Below, in pieces: positions 10,353-21,862 of a stretch of DNA of 37,808 bases; position 1 is the stretch's first letter; every line of letters begins with the position of its first letter. This DNA is from Rhizophagus sp. LPA8_4_AMF (Eukaryota > Glomeromycota > Glomeromycetes > Glomerales > Glomeraceae), in NCBI GenBank assembly GCA_021464525.1, contig JADRCO010000323.1, positions 1 to 37,808 of the forward strand. Direction: 5' to 3'. The notes beneath the pieces are model-generated. The model saw only the letters and a program-made list of their open reading frames with translations, was not told the origin of the DNA and made no database searches. The translations under genes were made by a program, and so were the position numbers.

Positions 10353-13300
10353 ATGTCGAATAAAGTTAAAGATTCAAATTATTACATCGATTGGTTAGAA
10401 AAATCAATTGCAAATGAATATTTAAGTTATTATGAATATTCGGAATTCAAAAATATTAAACAAATAGGAAATGGTTCATTTGGAAGTGTCTCTCGTGTTA
10501 ATTGGAAAAATACTGATACAATTTTAGTTTTAAAATCTTTTAATAATTTAAATCCAACTCTTAAAGAAATTGTCAATGAGGTATTTAAATTTTAAATTTT
10601 TTTTTTTAAAGGTTTACTCCTTTGTTAAAATAATTTAAAAATTATATTTATAAATTAATCTTCTAATTTTGTTTTACTTTATTATAATTACAGTTAAAAT
10701 TACATCGGGATGTTCATTTTAATGCGAATATAATAAAATTTTATGGAATCACAAAAACAGAAACTGGTAAGAATAAAAAAATTAATTCTTAAATTTATGT
10801 TAATAAAATATTTTAAAAATATATAATAAAAATTTTTTATTTAGAAAATTATGCTTTAGTTTTGGAATATGCTGATAATGGTACATTAAAAACCTACCTA
10901 AACGAAAATTTTAATGAACTTGAATGGGAAGATAAATTTTGTTTAGCATTACAATTAACAGATGCTATATTATGTTTACATGAACGTAATGTCATTCATC
11001 GTGATTTGGTAATATATTAACTTTATTAATTATTAATTTATCTAATTTATTTATTCAAACAAAATTAATTCATTTAATTTTTATATATAGCATCCAAATA
11101 ATGTACTTGTACATCAGAAAAATATTAAGTTGGCAGACTTTGGTTTATCAAAAAAAATTGCTGAAGCATCAGGTAGTAGATCAAATATATTTGGAGTACT
11201 ACCTTATATAGACCCGAAAACTTTTAATAATGATTTTAAATTAAATAAAAAATCCGATATATATAGTATTGGAGTTATTATGTGGCAAATTTCAAGTGGT
11301 CGTCAACCATTTGAAAATTTGGAACATGACATAAGTTTAATCTTAGCTATACAAGGAGGAAAAAGAGAAGAAATTGTTGTTGGTACACCTATCGTATATA
11401 GTGACTTATACACGAGTAAGTTTTATAAATAATATTTTATTATAACATATTAATAAATGTTTTTATTTAGACAGAAACTAATTTTAAATTATTCTAATTA
11501 TATATTTAAATTAGAATGTTGGAAATATGAACCAAATGAACGTCCAAATATACATGAGCTTTTTTCATCTCTTAAATTAATTTCTTTGCAAGAAAAACAT
11601 ATTTTATATAGTACTAATGAAACTACTAGTGAAAAAAATAAATTATCGGTAACAAATGATAATGATTCAAAAGAATTAAATAATAAAACTACAAATTCAA
11701 GTGGTTTAATGCAAAAAATTAATTGGTATGAAATGGCAGCAGAAAATGGAGATAGAATCGCTCAATATAATTTAGGTATATGTTATCAATATGGAAATAA
11801 TATTGAAAAGGATGAAATTAAAGCATTTGAATGGTATAAAAAATCAGCTGAACAAGAACATAATGATGCACAAAATAAGCTTGGATACTTTTATAATAAT
11901 GGTATAGGAATAGAAAAAGATTTAGAAAGAGCATTTTATTGGTATCAAAAATCAGCGGAGAATGGAAATAAATTTGGACAATATAATTTAGGTCAATGTT
12001 ATGAATATGGGAATGGTATTGAAAAAGATGAAATTAAAGCATTCGAGTGGTATATAAATTCGGCTGAACAAGAATATAGTGATGCACAATATAGTTTAGG
12101 AATTTTTCTTAAAAATGGTATAGGCGTAGAAAAAGATTCAAAAAAAGCATTTTATTGGTATCAAAAGGCAGCAGAAAATGGAAATACGTTTGCACTATAT
12201 AATTTAGGCTTAAGTTATCAATATGGTGAAGGTGTTGAAAAAAATGAAATTAAGGCGTTTGAATGGTATAAAAAATCAGCTGAATTGGAATATAGTGATG
12301 CACAAAATAGTTTAGGAAATTGTTATGAAAATGGTATAGGTATAGAAAAAGACTTAAACAAAGCATTTTATTGGTACCAAAAAGCAGCAGAAAGTGGAAA
12401 CAAAGTTGCACAAAATAGTTTAGGAATATATTATGAAAATGGTATAGGTATAGAAAAAGACTTAAATAAAGCATTTTATTGGTATCAAAAATCGGCAGAA
12501 TATGGAAATGATGTTGCACAAAATAATTTAGGAAATTGTTATGAAAATGGTATAGGTATAGAAAAAGACTTAAATAAAGCATTTTATTGGTATCAAAAAT
12601 CGGCAGAAAATGGAAATGATGGAGCACAAAATAATTTAGGAATTTGTTATGAAAATGGCATAGGTATAGAAAAAGATTTAGAAAAAGCATTTTATTGGTA
12701 TAAAGAATCAGCAAAAAATAAAGACGCACAATATAATTTGGATAAATATGGAGATGGGTTTGAAGAGGATGAAAATAAAACATTTAAATTGTACAAAAAA
12801 TCGGCTAAACAAGTACAAAGTGAACCTGAAAATGTTAGAAGTGCGGGAAAAGATTTAGAAAAAGCAACTGATCAGCATCAGAAATCAGCAGAAAATGAAA
12901 ATGAAATTGAACAACTTAGTTTAAATAATAATGGTGTTGAAAAAGATAAAATTAAAGAATTTGAATGGTTTAAAAAATCAGCCGAGCAAGAGCATAAGAG
13001 TGAAGTACAAAATAGTTTAGGTACTTGTTATGAGAATGGAATAGGTGTAGAAAAAGACTTAATAAAAGCAGTTTATTGGTATCAAAAAGCAGCAGAAAAT
13101 GGGAACAAATATGCACAATATAATTTGGGACAATGTTACCAATATGGAAAAGGTATTGAAAAAGATGTAGTTAAGGCATTTGAATTATATAAGAAATCAG
13201 CTGAACAAGAATATAGTAATGCACAATATAGTTTAGGAATATTTTATGAAGATGGTATAGGCATAGAAAAAGATTTAAAAAAAGCATTTTATTGGTATCA

Positions 13301-16300
13301 AGAATCAGCAGAAAATGGGAACAATGTTGCACAAAATAGCTTAGGAATTTTTTATGAAGATGGTATAGGCGTGGAAAAAGATTTAAAAAAAGCATTTAAT
13401 TGGTATCAAAAATCAGCAGCAACTGGAAATAAATTTGCACAATTTAATTTAGCACTATGCTATAAATTTGAAATAGGCATTGAAAAAGATGAAATTAAAG
13501 CATTTGAATGGTTTGAAAAATCTGCTGAACAAGGATTTGATGATGCACAATATAATTTGGGAATTTGCTATAAAAATGGTGTAGGCATAGGAAAAGATTT
13601 AGGAAAATCATTTTATTGGTATCAAAAAGCAGCAGAAAATGGAAATAAATTTGCACAATATAATTTAGGACAATGCTATAAATATGGAAATGGTATTGAA
13701 GAAGATAAAATTAAAGCATTTGAATGGTGTAATAAATCAGCTGAACAAGGATACAATGACGCACAAAATATGCTTGGATGTTTTTTTGAAAATGGTATAG
13801 GTATAAAAAAAGATTTAGAAGAGGCGTTTTATTGGTACCACAAATCGGCAGAAAATGGAAATAAATTTGCACAGTATAATTTGGTACTATGTTATCGATA
13901 TGGGAAAGGTATTGAAAGGGATGAAATTAAAGCATTCAACTGGTGTAAAAAATCAGCTAAACAAGAACATAGTGATGCACAAAATAAGCTTGGATATTTT
14001 TATAATATTGGTATAGGTATAGAAAAAGATTTAAAAAAAGCATTTTATTGGTATCAAAAAGCAGCAGAGAATGGAAATAAATCTGCACAATATAATTTAG
14101 GATTAGTATATGAAAATGGAGATGGTGTTGAAAAAGATGATATCAAAGCATTCAATTGGTATCAAAAATCAGCTGAACAAGAACATGATGATGCACAATA
14201 TAAGCTTGGATACTTTTATTATAATGGTATAGGTGTAGAACAAGATTTGAAAGAAGCTTTTTATTGGTATCAAAAAGCAGCAGAAAATGGAAATAAACTT
14301 GCTCAATATAATTTAGGACAATGTTATCAATATGGAGATGGTATTGAAAAGGACGAAATTAAAGCATTTGAATTATTTGAAAAATTGGCTGTACGAGAAT
14401 ATAGTGAAGCACAAAATAGTTTAGGATTTTTTTATTGTAACGGTATAGGTATAGAAAAAGACTTAAAAAAATCGTTTTATTGGTATCAAAAAGCAGCAGA
14501 AAATGGAAATAAATTAGCGCAATATAATTTAGGACAATATTATCAATATGGGAATGGTATTGAAAAGGATGAAATCAAAGCATTCAAGTGGTGTAAAAAG
14601 TCAGCTAAACAAGATCATGATGACGCACAAAATAAGCTTGGATACTTTTATGACAATGGTATAGGTATAGAAAAAGATTTTAAAAAAGCATTTTATTGGT
14701 ATCAAAAAGCGGCAGAGAATGGAAATAAATTTGCACAATGCAATTTAGGATTATTGTATGAAAATGGAGATGGTATTGAAAAAGATGAAATCAAAGCATT
14801 CAGTTGGTATCAAAAATCAGCCGAGCAAGGATATAATTATGCACAGTGTAATTTAGCTATTTGTTATAGAAATGGTATGGGTATAGAAAAAGATTTAAAA
14901 AAAGCAATTTATTGGTATCAAAAAGCAGCAGAAAGTGAAAACAAAGTTGCACAATATAATTTAGGACAATGTTACCAATATGGAGATGGTACTGAAATGG
15001 ATGAAATCAAAGCATTTGAATTGATTGAAAAATCTGCTAAACAAGGATATAGTGATGCACAAAATGATTTAGGATTTTTTTATAAAAATGGTATTGGTGT
15101 AGAAAAAGATTTAGAAAAAGCACTTTATTGGTATCGAAAAGCAGCAGAAGATGAAAATAAATTTGCACAATATAATTTAGGACGATGTTACCAATATGGA
15201 AATGGTATTGAAAAGGATGAAATTAAAGCATTTGAATTGTTTGAAAAATCTGCTAAACAAGAATTTAGTGGTGCACAAAATAATTTAGGATTTTTTTATA
15301 AAAATGGTATAGGTATAGAAAAAGATTTGGAAAAAGCATTTTATTGGTATCAAAAATCAGCAGAGAATGGAAATGATATTGCACAAAATAATTTAGGAAT
15401 TTTTTATGAAAATGCTATAGGCATTGAGAAAGATATAGAAAAAGCAATTTGTTGGTATAAAAAATCAGTAGAAAATGGAAATAAAGATGCACAATATAAT
15501 TTAGATGAATGCTACAAATATAAAGATGGTATTGAAAGAGATGAAGGTGAATTGTATAAAATATTGGTTAAACAAGCAGATAATGATGCACAAAGTGAAC
15601 CTAGATTTTCTTATAAAAGTGATATAAATACAGAAAAAAGTTTGGAAAAATCAAATTATCATTATCAAAAATATGTGGAAGATGAAAACAAAATTGAACA
15701 ATTTAATTTAAATATAAATGGTATTGAAAAGAATAAAATCAATAAATTTGGTTTGCATAAAAAATTAGCTGAACAAGAATATAGTAGTGAAGCACAAAAT
15801 AATTTAAATATTTGTGATACAAATATAGAAAATTTAGAAAAAGCAAATTATCAATATAAAAAATCAGCTGAAAATGAAAATAAAATTGAGCAATTTAATT
15901 TAAATATTAATAATATTGAAAAGGATAAAATTAAAGAGTATGAAGAATGGTATAAAAAATCAGATAAACAAGAATATAGTAGTGATGCACAAAATAGTTT
16001 AGGTGTCTGTTTTGAAAATGGTATAGGTACAGAAAAAGATCTAGAAAAAGCATTTCATTGGTATCAAAAAGCTGCTATTAATGGACACAAATTTGCACAA
16101 TACAATTTAGGTCTCTGTTATGAAGATGGAATTGGTATTAAGAAGAATGTAATTAAAGCATTTGAATGGTATGAAAAATCAGCTGAACAAGAGTATAATG
16201 AAGCACAAAATAGTATAGGAATTCTTTATAAAAATGGTATTGGTATAGGAAAAGATTTGGGAAAAGCATTTTATTGGATTCAAAGATCAGCAGAAAATGG

Positions 16301-18476
16301 AAGTAAATTTGCACAATATAATTTAGGAATTTGTTATGGAATTGGTATAGGTGTAGAAAAAGATTTAGAGAAAGAAATATATTGGTATCAAAAAGCAGCA
16401 GAAAATGGACATGAATTTGCACAATATAATTTAGGGTTATTATATAAAAATGGAGATGGTATTGAAATGGATATATTTAAAGCATTTGAATGGTATAAAA
16501 AATCAGCTGAACAAGATTGTAATGAAGCACAAAATAGTTTAGGCATATTTTATGAAAATGGCATAGGTATAGAGAAAGATTTAGAAAAGGCATTTTATTG
16601 GTATCAAAAGGCAGCAGAAAATGGAAATAAATTTGCACAATACAATTTAGGCCTATATTATCATATAAGTGGAAAAGGCTTTAAGAAAAATAAAATTAAA
16701 GCATATGAATGGTTTATGAAATCAGCTGAACAAGATTATAGTGGTTCACAGAATAATCTAGGAATTTTTTATGAAAAAGGTATAGGTATAGAAAAAAATA
16801 TGGAAAAAGCATTTTATTGGTATCAAAAAGCAGCAGAAAATGGAAACAAATTTGCTCAATATAATTTAGGCTTATATTATATAAATGGAAATGAAAAGGA
16901 AGAAATTAAAGCATTTGAATGGTTTAAAAAATCAGCTGAACAAGAATATAGTGATGCACAAAGTAGTTTAGGCATATTTTATGAAAATGGTATAGGCATA
17001 GAGAAAGACAGAGAGAAAGCATTTTATTGGTATCAAAAGGCAGCTAATAATGGTAATAAAGTTGCACAATATAATTTAGGATTATTATATGAAAATGGAA
17101 AAGGTATTGAAAAAGATGAAATTAAAGCGTTTAAATGGTTTGAAAAATCAGCTGAACAAGAATATAGTGATGCACAAAATAGTTTAGGAATTTTTTACAA
17201 AAATGGTATAGGCATAGAAAAAGATTTAGAAAAAGCATTTTATTGGTATAAAAAAGCAGCAAAAAATGGAAATAAATTTGCACAATATAATTTAGGACAA
17301 TGTTATATAAAAGGAAAAGTTATTGAAAAAGATGAAAATAAAGCATTTGAATGGTTTAAAAAGTCAGCTGAACAAGGTTATAAGGGTGCACAATATAATT
17401 TAGGAATTTTTTATGAAAATGGTATTTGCATAGAAAAGGATTTAAAAAAAGCATTTTATTGGTATCAAAAAGCAGCAGAAAATGGAAATAAATTTGCTCA
17501 ATATTATTTAGGAGAATGTTATGAATATGAAATAGGTGTTAAAAAGGATGAAATTAAAGCATTTGAATGGTATAAAAAATCAGCTGAACAAGAATATAGT
17601 GATGCACAATATAGTTTAGGAATATTTTATGGTAATGGTTTAGGTGTAGAGAAAGATTTAGAAAAGGCAGTTTGTTGGTATCAAAAAGCAGCAGAAAATG
17701 GAAATAAATTTGCTCAATATAATTTGGGACAATGTTACCAATATGGAAATGGTACTAAAAAAGATGAAATTAAAGCATTTGAGTGGTATATATACTCAGC
17801 TGAACAAGAATATAGTGATGCACAATATAGTTTAGGATTATTTTATAGAAATGGTATAGGTGTAGAAAAAGATTTGAAAGAAGCATTTTATTGGTATCAA
17901 AAAGCAGCAGAAAATGGAAATAAATTTGCTCAGCATAATTTAGGTCGATGCTATCAACATGGAAATGGCATTGAAAAAGATGATATTAAAGCATTTGAGT
18001 GGTATAAAAAATCAGCTGAACAAGAATATAGTGATGCACAAAATAGTTTGGGAACATTTTATGAAAATGGTATGGGCACTGAAAAAGATTTAAAAGAAGC
18101 ATTTTATTGGTATCAAAAAGCATCAGAAAATGGAAATACACTAGCACAATATAATTTAGCACAATGTTATGAACATGAAATAGGTAGTGAAAAAGATGAG
18201 ATTAAAGCATTTGAATTGTATAAAAATTTGGCTGGAAAAGAATTTAGCGAAGCACAAAATAGCTTAGGCGTATTTTATGAAAATGGTATAGGCGTAGAAA
18301 AAGATTTCAAAAAAGCATTTTATTGGTATCAAAAAGCAGCAAAAAATGAAAATACACTAGCACAATATAATTTGGGAAAATGTTATCAATATGGGATAGG
18401 CGTTGAAAAAGATGAAATTAAAGCATTTACATGGTATAAAAAATTATCTGGACAAGATACGACTGATAATGCATGA
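10353..18476 (+). CDS. TKL-type protein kinase fused to about 63 Sel1 repeats
   Basis: Five exons join in frame: 10353-10580, 10694-10766, 10845-11008, 11091-11415 and 11515-18476, giving 2583 residues. All introns are GT-AG and 76-113 bases or so long. The kinase occupies about residues 30-300: glycine loop GNGSFG (39-44), ATP lysine K61, an alpha-C Glu near 76, catalytic HRDLHPNN (152-159), DFG (171-173), GVLPYIDP in place of the usual APE segment, and [12 protein letters not shown] closing the C-lobe. All catalytic residues are present, so activity is expected. A short Ser/Asn-rich linker leads to Sel1 repeats from about residue 348 to the end. Sel1 repeats are TPR-like helix pairs used as scaffolds. 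Kinase-Sel1 fusions are a known expanded family in Rhizophagus; this array is unusually long. The ATG at 10353 is the first in frame and is shared with the dead copy. Confidence 0.9.
12732..13010 (+). repeat. Degenerate Sel1 island 1
   Basis: Three units have lost the YNLGxCY core and are shortened. They contain QSEP, a KDLEKA segment, then ENEIEQ and [15 protein letters not shown]. The reading frame stays open. The island closely resembles island 2 at 15495-15990 and was probably copied as a block. Confidence 0.75.
15495..15990 (+). repeat. Degenerate Sel1 island 2
   Basis: Five worn units repeat the signature of island 1 in the same order: YNLD, QSEP, SLEK, then [10 protein letters not shown] and [14 protein letters not shown]. 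Within it the [12 protein letters not shown] module is itself present twice. The units on either side also correspond to those around island 1. Confidence 0.75.
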
Positions 18477-20388
18477 ATAGCTAGTAACGATACAATATAT
18501 TATTAGATTATGTAATTCAAGTCCGTGTGCCGAAGAAAAATACTGAAATAATTTGATAACTTATACTTTGGAACAATTGTAATGAATTATAAGGTATGAT
18601 AGAAAGAAGTAAAAATGGAAAATACACATGTAAAAATTTAAATCTGAGGGAACTTTAGTCCTTAGTTCGTTTATGAAAATTGCAAATTTCTAATTGAAAC
18701 ATTAGTATTAATTTTGTTTCTTTTTAATTTAATTTATCATTTTACATTATTATGTTATATTTGTCATACTATCCATTCATTACAGGTCTATAATATTAGC
18801 CAAAGATAAAAACACCGAACATAAAATTTAATAAAATAACACAAAATTCTAAAAAGTCTTTTTAATAGGTGCAGTTAATTATTTAATATAAGAAAATTTA
18901 AAAATTAGTCTGGTAAAAAGTTGCCAGTTATGACAAGCACCATCAATGACATTTAGTCATATTCTACAAAGATGTTTGAGAATCACTCTTGTTTAATATT
19001 TTATAACATGGGAGTAGAAATAGCAGAAATTCTTAATTTAATAATTATACATTGGATGTCCTTCAGTCTTCAGACATCTCATGGGAGAAAAAATGTACAA
19101 AAGTGAATTCCGTTACAAAGAAGTTATTTGTTGGTTAAATGATTGTTAATATTTTGTTCGTTAATTGATTAATACGTACATTATATAAATTTTAACTTGC
19201 TATTCACTGTGAAAGTCTTTTCCAAATATCTTCAGATTTTCTACTACGTGATTGGTAAGTTCCATGAAAGCCGTTCCGATCAATTTTGTGTATCACACCT
19301 CAATCTTGCAATTTCGTTTCATTACATAGTTTACTAAAATTAATTATAATAATGGTCTTGACGCTTTGATTGACTACTAGTAGTCTAGTAGTGTGTACAT
19401 ATATATTTGTTAAATATCATCAAGCCACGATATTAAAGTTTTTAAATTTTTTTCGCTGCTAAATTTTAGCTTTACTAGTGATTTTTATGCTTTGCGTCTG
19501 AACAGCTGATGACGGCTGGCCTAGTAATGCTGGCCAAGCCACTTAAGGCGTTATGATTTTAGGCCGATAATGTAGGCCGACGTCATAACACACAACATAT
19601 TGTACATATGTATTAAGCTCAAACGTCTTTAAACCCAACCTATCTCGGCCCGTACGAACGTACTACTTAAAATCTTGGCATTTGTTCAAATTACTGAGTT
19701 AAATATGATCGCATCATCAAGCACATTTGGTTTTATAATTTTATACTATTCCATTTATTCACAAATGTGCCAGAATAGAATGACATTAACCACGATATTC
19801 TTTTTCTATAACATCAAATCATGCATACACCGTACATGAATATACAATACATCATGTAAATTTGGCTGAAGCCATTGTTGCCATTATATGACGTACATAT
19901 AACGTACAGCCAAATTTCGATCTAAGAAGCCATTTCTAAAGGAAAGCAAAAAAAATCGGAGTATCTTCTTAAAAGTAAATGATTTCCTCTCATGGTCTCC
20001 CATTATTACCATTTCAAGTGTTAATTTTTATTTTAGTTTATTTTAAAAGAGTAGCACTCTGCCAAATACAGCGACTAAATTACAGTGGTAATAATTACAT
20101 GAAATTAGAAAACAAATTTGACAAGAAATGCAAATCCCAAAATGAGACCCACCCTTCAGTAATAACGTTCTAACTAACAGTAAACGTTGTTGCTGTAGCA
20201 GTATCACACCAATGGGGAACCAGTAAAAAATTAGGGATCATAACTAAATAAAACATAGAATTTACCCGTATTATTCTTTCACATAAATGTGTCGTACGTA
20301 AATACTGCCAGGTACGGGATGATTTACAATTGGGCAATTGTATTGTAGTTACATAATAACTTTGTGCTAAAGTCAACGAAAAATTAAT
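18477..20388. other. Gene-free region downstream of the kinase gene
   Basis: The first few hundred bases should hold the 3' untranslated region. No protein-coding frame is convincing. Visible items are a GGCTGGCCTAGTAATGCTGG stretch near 19514-19533 with GGC/GCC-rich inverted pieces, probably a small repeat, and the inverted repeat at 19858-19917. Confidence 0.5.
19858..19917. repeat. Perfect 11-bp inverted repeat
   Basis: AAATTTGGCTG at 19858-19868 is repeated in inverse complement as CAGCCAAATTT at 19907-19917, with a 38-base loop that itself holds ACGTACATATAACGTAC. It may be a tiny element or a protein-binding site; no gene lies beside it. Confidence 0.6.
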
Positions 20389-21606
20389 GTTCTATCGCAG
20401 GCGTCGACGGATAGTCAATGATCATGGTATCTTCCGAATCGGAGGCCTTTTGTCGTTTAGATTTACGCTATATTTCATTGTGTTGGGTGTCAAGGAACTT
20501 CATGGGACATGACGACGGGTGTTGTTGATGACTCTGCTTTTTCTTGATTTTTCGCAAATAAACGTTGCGATCTTGAAGGATTGCTAAATCTTGATCAGAA
20601 ATATACATAACGTTAGATTCGTCCGTGCGGACGTTAATATTTTCTATTATTCGACCCTGTTCAAAGGCGTGCAAGTCAACATATCCATAAATTTCTTCCA
20701 TGCGGGCTTGTGCTTAATCGATCAAAAACTGTAACTTTCTTATGGTTTGGCTTGGGTTTACGTTATGCCGTTTGCTGCGATGATTATGAAGGTTTGGTTT
20801 GTAGCCGTCGTGTCCAGCGACTATACATTTTTTGAAATTTTTAACTTTCCGTTTTAAACGTTTTTCTTCACATGATAAAGGGGGTTGATGTAAAATAATA
20901 AAATTATAGGGAATATGTTAAATTTGTTTCAGAATAAAAGCATTTTTTTTCGTGGCTTGTGGAGTAGTATATAGAAAAGGAGAATATTCTTCTTTTTTTA
21001 ATTGTAAACGTGTAACACGACTCCATCTTTCTAACTGCTTATTGATTCTAACTAAGTTCTTGTATTCTTTGTAATAGACACCTTTGTGTTTCTTGATTGC
21101 ATGATCGAGTAAAGGCCATTTTACGTCCTTGATTGATGGAGGATGTTTGTATTTGCAGATAGTAATGGTATAATTGACACCATATCGATTGTGTGGATTT
21201 CTTTAGGTTTGCTGACATTCATATCCATTTGATCTTTGTAGCTCGACGCCACTTGTTTCTGAAAAGGTGTAGCAGGTTTATAAAATAAACCTCTATGACG
21301 GTTAGATTATGCGATAAAACTGACGCAGCAGGGTTATGACTAAGTGTACTACAGGAAAAATAAAATCCTACGTATATATTATAACGTTGATAGGAGAACT
21401 TAACATGTTTTAGTTTTTCTATTGTTAGAAGTGTTGGACGAAAGTCTTTGTTTAAGGGCTAAACTATTAATAAACGGCGTTTTTTGGAAATTGATGATTG
21501 AAAAAATACGTACGTTAAAAATTTGCTAATAATAATAAATGATTATTCAAGTTTTGAGTGGAAATGTACTGTTTTTTGTGAGATGAACTTGAGAGCTTCG
21601 TTGTTA
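20389..21606 (-). pseudogene. Degraded coding region of unknown family
   Basis: Several minus-strand stretches of 30-90 codons look clearly coding in composition, with more G/C than the flanks. They include about 20918-21183 (Lys/Tyr-rich, containing CKYKHPPSIKDVKWP), about 20715-20898 (basic, containing GHDGYKPNLHNHRSKRH) and 20468-20701 (containing ISDQDLAILQDRNVYLRKIKKK). The last is followed by a basic then acidic tail ending near 20390. The region is broken in several places and no single long frame remains. I do not recognise the family; it may be a host gene or part of an old element. The transposon at 21615 sits at its upstream end, and coding-like minus-strand DNA resumes beyond 26404. 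Confidence 0.5.
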
Positions 21607-21614
21607 GTCACACC
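21607..21614. repeat. Target-site duplication, left (GTCACACC)
   Basis: GTCACACC abuts the left inverted repeat and is repeated exactly at 26396-26403. An 8-bp duplication fits P, hAT and KDZ-type elements. Confidence 0.93.
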
Positions 21615-21862
21615 AGGACCCCGAAATATATATATAGGGGTAAGGTGACTTTTGAAAATTTTATTAAGAGCTGTACGCAGGGGTCTTTTATAAGATCAGT
21701 ACGCAAAATTGGCACGTAACCCCAGATAATTGCAAAAAATAAGCAAACTGGTCTCCTGACCTTCAATCATGTGATTTATATATTGTTTATTTCTGCGCGT
21801 ATATTTATTAAAAATAATTTTTTTTTTATCGTATTGTTTGAAAAATCTTTATTGTAATTTTA

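Larger units (their letters stand above)
5705..11215 (+). repeat. Segmental duplication, copy B (HMG-like gene plus live kinase)
   Basis: This is the second copy of the block at 420-5160. It is longer because it holds three insertions absent from A: 7925-8757, 8844-9113 and 9265-9520. The end given is where A stops matching; in B the gene simply continues to 18476. Confidence 0.85.
11766..18456 (+). repeat. Sel1-encoding tandem array, two alternating unit types
   Basis: About 63 units of 108 bases (36 residues) lie in one exon. For most of the array two types alternate: type 1 has the core [20 protein letters not shown], type 2 has [19 protein letters not shown]. The working unit is thus a 216-base (72-residue) pair. 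Alternation fails at 12302-12720, where four type-2 units follow one another and are nearly identical in DNA, indicating a recent local expansion. Two islands of worn units occur at 12732-13010 and 15495-15990. Confidence 0.93.

Noticed and set aside
11457-11514. Extension of the Sel1 exon upstream
   Set aside because: Splicing from 11415 to 11515 restores the family motif [12 protein letters not shown] in phase; the extra frame is intron.
12250-12783. Long open frame of 177 codons on the minus strand inside the Sel1 array, with similar ones near 13171 and 16153
   Set aside because: They are the antisense of the 108-bp coding repeats; the His/Phe/Tyr/Leu-rich repeat peptides follow from the sense codons.
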